The notes under the pieces were generated by a model that was given only the letters and a program-made list of their open reading frames with translations, was not told the DNA's origin and did not search any database. Made by a program: the position numbers and the translations under genes. Below, piece after piece: positions 60,530-64,000 of a stretch of DNA of 64,000 nt. Source of the DNA: Rhizophagus clarus (lineage: Eukaryota > Glomeromycota > Glomeromycetes > Glomerales > Glomeraceae); contig BLAL01000203.1 in NCBI GenBank assembly GCA_015698045.1, positions 248,001 through 312,000 on the forward strand, in the 5' to 3' direction. Every line of letters starts with the position of its first letter. The stretch's first letter is position 1.

Positions 60530-60865
60530 AAATCTGCATTTTTTATATAGGTAAGATCAGTTAGTTTTTAGCCAATCTTACTGAAATTTTCATTGAAAAA
60601 ACTCTAATATTAGATTTATTTTATTTAGGTATTAGTTGTAACACTTATAAAACTCATGATTTTGCAAATAATTCTTAAAAGTTATTAATTGAAAACATTT
60701 AAAAAATTGTAAAATCTGTATTTCTTACATAAATAAATTGATTAATTTTTAATTAATTTGGCTGAAATTTTTATTGAAAAAATTCTGACATTAGATCTAT
60801 TTTATTCAAGTATTAATTTTTATAAATAATTCTTAAAAGTTGTTGATTAGAAAATTTAAAAAATT
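60530..60865 (+). repeat. Two diverged direct repeats of about 180 bp
   Basis: Blocks with GCTGAAATTTTTATTGAAAA-like and CATTAGATCTATTTTATTCA-like motifs followed by AATAATTCTTAAAAGTT occur twice (about 60535-60700 and 60715-60865). The match is clear but not close. No coding potential. Confidence 0.55.
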
Positions 60866-61071
60866 TTTATGAAAAATAAACTATTAATTTTAAAATAAAA
60901 ATAATTTTATTTTTTTATATTACTCTTTTTTTAAAAAAATCTGTTAATATATATAAAATATATATAAATATAAATTTTAAGCCTTCTGGTTTATACTTTT
61001 ATTAATAAAAAACTAACTTGAAGCCTGCTGCTTTACATCGGGTTGGTATTTATTAATAAAATAATATACAA

Positions 61072-61368
61072 ATCCTAATTCCTAATCCTAACCATAATTC
61101 TAATTCCTAATCCTAACCCTAATTCTAATTCCTAACCCTAACCCTAATTCTAATCCCTAATCCTAACCCTAATTCTAATCCCTAATCCTAACTCTAATTC
61201 TCATCCCTAATCCTAACTCTAATTCTAATCCCTAATCCTAACCCTAATTCTAATTCCTAATCTTAACCCTAATCCTAATCCCTAACTCTAACTCTAACCT
61301 TAATCCCTAACCCTAACCCTAACCCTAATCCTAATCCTAATCCTAATCTACCCCTAATCCCTAATACT
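61072..61368 (+). repeat. Degenerate telomere-like (CCCTAA)n array
   Basis: About 300 bp of CCTAAT, CCCTAA and TCTAAT repeats, as in CCTAACCCTAATTCTAATTC, with an uninterrupted stretch CCTAACCCTAACCCTAATCC near 61308. TTAGGG is the telomere repeat of most filamentous fungi. The degeneracy argues for an interstitial or retroelement-associated array rather than a live telomere, and non-telomeric DNA continues on both sides. Confidence 0.85.
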
Positions 61369-61735
61369 TTTCCTTTTTATTTTTGTTTTTTTATATTTAA
61401 TTGTAATAATGGCTATAATGCTGGCTAATAATTTCCTTATTTGGAATACTTGTGAAACCAATCTGACCAGATTTTTGCAAGAGAAAATATTTTCTTTTTT
61501 TGGAATTTGTGTAATATAAAATTTCCTTTTTCAGAATAAGAAACTTCTGATTTTTGTAGAGAGTAAAATTTCCTTTTTGGATTTTGTATAATGTCATGTG
61601 ATAATATGGCCAATAAAAATAAGGTTACACAATTTAAATTTATTTATACAGGTATTCTAAATGTTACAAATATTTTTAATTATATAAATTGCAAGATATT
61701 TTTACTAAAAATTTTGTTAATCAATAATTTCTAGC

Positions 61736-64000
61736 AATTATTTATGGCCCATCACAGACTCTAAATATCATAGCTAACGACTTTAACGAAATTTTTGATC
61801 TAGAGCTAGACAAAAGTACGTATATTAGTAGAAATAATGTATCAATCGCTCAACAGTACAATGTGTTACACCAATTACATGCGCTAGGATTCAAGAACAC
61901 TTTTAGATTAATCAACAACGACCAAAAAGCCTTTATCTACAAACATAGCAAAGGCAAGAATGAAGAACCCACTTACACTAGAATCGATATGCTATGGATG
62001 AAGGGCCCTGAGAATATAATAATCAACTGGGCTTATATAATACTGTCAAAAGAATGCACGGACAGTGACCATGATATTCTCATTACAAGGATATATACAG
62101 CTGAATTCTTGGTTAATAATAGGAGACATACTAGAAGGATAGCTTTCAATCAATCTAGGGTTGCTGCCACTAAACAAATAGTCAATGAGAGACACGAGAA
62201 GGTAAGAAGACCCAAAAAGAAACTAGAGGCATCAGATCTTTCATCAACAAAAAGACGAATCATAGACTTGGACAAGACACACAAGAATAATATAGAATTG
62301 TTCTAGCAGAAATGTAGGAATTTCGTGAATAGTCTAAGTTTACAACTAAAATTGATCGATACACGACAGGCAATAGATCAATTTTTGTATAGTAATTCTG
62401 ACATACGGGCGGATAATGAAGATGCCACAGAAGATGCCATTGAATCTCAAGAACAATTATTAAATATTATCAATTCATGTTGGTCTCAAATTACAGCCGG
62501 CATCGATGAAGCGATAAATAGTCATTTGCGTACCAGGATGAGCAGTATTCACAGGACTAAACAAACTAATAGAAAACTAATAGATTACATAGCCGCCAAC
62601 ACACGAGCAAATTGTATAAATTGCTCAAAGATCTCAAAAGATATCATGGAGAAATTTCAGACCTGAGATACTCAGAGAAATGAACGTTTTGTATAATAGA
62701 CGCAGTAAAATATTGGAACATCAAATTCTCTAAGTATAATCATGACTATAGTGACTCGTCATTAATTATATTCACAGACAATCAAAATTTTAGAATTACA
62801 AATATAGATATTAAGGATTCATGATGCATTCATATTTTGGAAGATAATATAAAGACACGTAGAGAGATGGATTATTTGATTAGGAAGTTCATACAATCTA
62901 AAAGCATATCTGAGGCTATAAAAAAGCGAATACAAAGATAGATTAGTGATAGATAAAGTAGTCGTACAAAACCAACACGGAGACAGGTCGATTGAATTAG
63001 ACCTATCTCAAATCAACAAGGAAGTTGAAAATCACATTAGGAAAACATTCAGGAAAAGAAAGTGCAAATTTGATGATATGAATGAAGAATGGCAACAAAT
63101 ATACGATCCTATTGAAGAGTATTGGTGAAAAGCAATAGAGCCCATTACATTAGGAGAATGGTTAGATATATTAGCAAAATTAAATACCGGATCAGTAGCT
63201 AGGCCATCTGGAATAGATTATAGAGTTATTAGATTCTTTCCGAATGATCTACATCAGGTGGTTATTGATTTCATCAATATCACACTTAGGGTAGGCATTG
63301 TACCCAACTTTGAAAACAATCATATTTATGCCCCTTCCCCAAACTCAATCATTTTGAATATGATTTAAACAACATCAGACCTATTATATTATTGGATACG
63401 ATTAGAAAGAGCGCAACTAAATTAGTCACAGAAAGAATTAGTAGGATACTGATACAGCATAGGATGCTAAAAGGCCATAATTTTTGTGGACTTAAAAACG
63501 AAGATACATTCACACCATTAACCATACTAAATAGTATTATAGAAGATGCTAAAAAATAGGGTAAAGAGCTTTATATAGTTACCCAAGATATTAAGAAAGC
63601 CTACGATTCTGTAAGCATTGATAGTTTAAGACTGGCTTTAGCTTGTTTGAATATGCCGGTTACTTTGACAGAATGGATTTGTAATTTATATAAAAAAAGA
63701 TCCATACGGGCCATTATGGCTTTCAGCTTAACAAATAGAGTTACGGCTTAAGATGGTATCGATCAAGAGGATGCACTATCCCCTCTAATGTGGAGAATAT
63801 TTGGGGTCTTTGCAATAGAAAGGTACGAAACTCAAAAAAAAATAAAAATTTAATTAATATTAAATTTACACTTATTTTAGTATAAAAAACATAATTAGCA
63901 TATAAAATAAATTTAAAATTTTTTTTGAGTTTCGTACCTTTCTATTGCAAAGACCCCATTTTTTGATTAGACTACAATATAGAAGCTACGGGAATACACA
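61736..64000 (+). pseudogene. Non-LTR retrotransposon ORF (endonuclease + reverse transcriptase), decayed
   Basis: The plus-strand frames begin AIIYGPSQTLNIIANDFNEI (endonuclease/exonuclease/phosphatase-type GDFNE region), then RIDMLWMKGP and ILSKECTDSDHDILITRI (an SDHxxI motif). A long linker follows (61863-62306, 62325-62666, 62946-63128). The RT domain comes next: RPIILLDTIRKSATKLVTER, HNFCGLKNEDTFTPLTILNS, VTQDIKKAYDSVSIDSLRLA (motif A with its Asp) and GIDQEDALSPLMWRIF. Stops and frameshifts are scattered, including a stop at 63558 and one before DGIDQ. A palindromic MITE interrupts it at 63803-63957. After the MITE, DYNIEATGIH resumes. The YxDD box would lie beyond the window. Confidence 0.82.
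63803..63957. mobile_element. Palindromic 155-bp MITE, copy 3 (best preserved)
   Basis: The left arm is GGGGTCTTTGCAATAGAAAG, then GTACGAAACTC. The right arm is its near-perfect inverse, GAGTTTCGTACCTTTCTATT, then GCAAAGACCCC. The core matches the copies at 17250 and 17845. It sits inside the reverse transcriptase frame right after SPLMWRIF. A short ATT-like target duplication is possible. The intact arms suggest recent movement. Confidence 0.88.

Noticed and set aside
61397-61597. Minus-strand 66-codon ORF after the telomere-like array
   Set aside because: It consists of imperfect AAATTTCCTTTTT repeats translated as Lys/Tyr-rich peptide; no coding signal.
1-64000. tRNA and rRNA genes
   Set aside because: I looked for B-box-like GGTTCGAATCC and rRNA-like GC-rich blocks and found no credible candidate; a covariance-model scan would be needed to exclude them.

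Overview
This is eukaryotic nuclear DNA, extremely AT-rich (T/A tracts, (TA)n runs), with short spliceosomal introns and fungal-type housekeeping genes. Gene content, intron style and the density of decayed TIR elements fit an early-diverging fungus, most likely an arbuscular mycorrhizal fungus such as Rhizophagus. That assignment is inference; I could not search a database.

Layout. (1) 1-4 kb: a possible 5' gene end running off the left edge, then a DUF202/VTC1-like membrane protein gene (2793-3581). (2) 4-22 kb: gene-free and packed with repeats. There is a TTGGACA-rich MITE, a dead Tc1 element, tandem exon-like arrays, a polypurine element flanked by inverted repeats, and two inverted copies of one TIR element (11840-16680 and 17796-20136). 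Minisatellites, MITEs and a poly(A) retro-insertion are nested in these. (3) 22.4-27.4 kb: SMC6, minus strand, with about 20 introns. (4) 28-39.7 kb: a nested transposon graveyard. It holds a pogo/CENP-B-like element, two hAT-type elements filled with a palindromic satellite, an outer hAT-like element carrying exon-like repeats, and several MITEs. A degenerate minus-strand ORF is broken by these insertions. (5) 41-58.1 kb: a compact gene island with ILV5 (+), PWP2 (-), an SDR dehydrogenase (+), choline/ethanolamine kinase (-), an RBM5/10-like splicing factor (-), SLU7 (+), a phosducin-like protein (-) and mitochondrial acyl carrier protein (+). Three gene pairs share short divergent promoters. 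(6) 58.1-64 kb: AT-rich DNA with tandem repeats, a degenerate telomere-like CCCTAA array, and a decayed non-LTR retrotransposon interrupted by a palindromic MITE.

The genes are housekeeping functions: branched-chain amino-acid synthesis, ribosome biogenesis, phospholipid synthesis, splicing, genome maintenance and mitochondrial lipoylation/complex I support. The divergent pair RBM5-like/SLU7 joins two splicing factors on one 172-bp promoter.

The most unusual material is the repeat biology. A short exon-like repeat (core about 32-41 nt, flanked by AG and GTAAG-like ends) recurs in arrays carried inside different classes of TIR element. A GTTGCGAAAC-type palindromic satellite fills two hAT elements whose 8-bp target duplications can be read directly.
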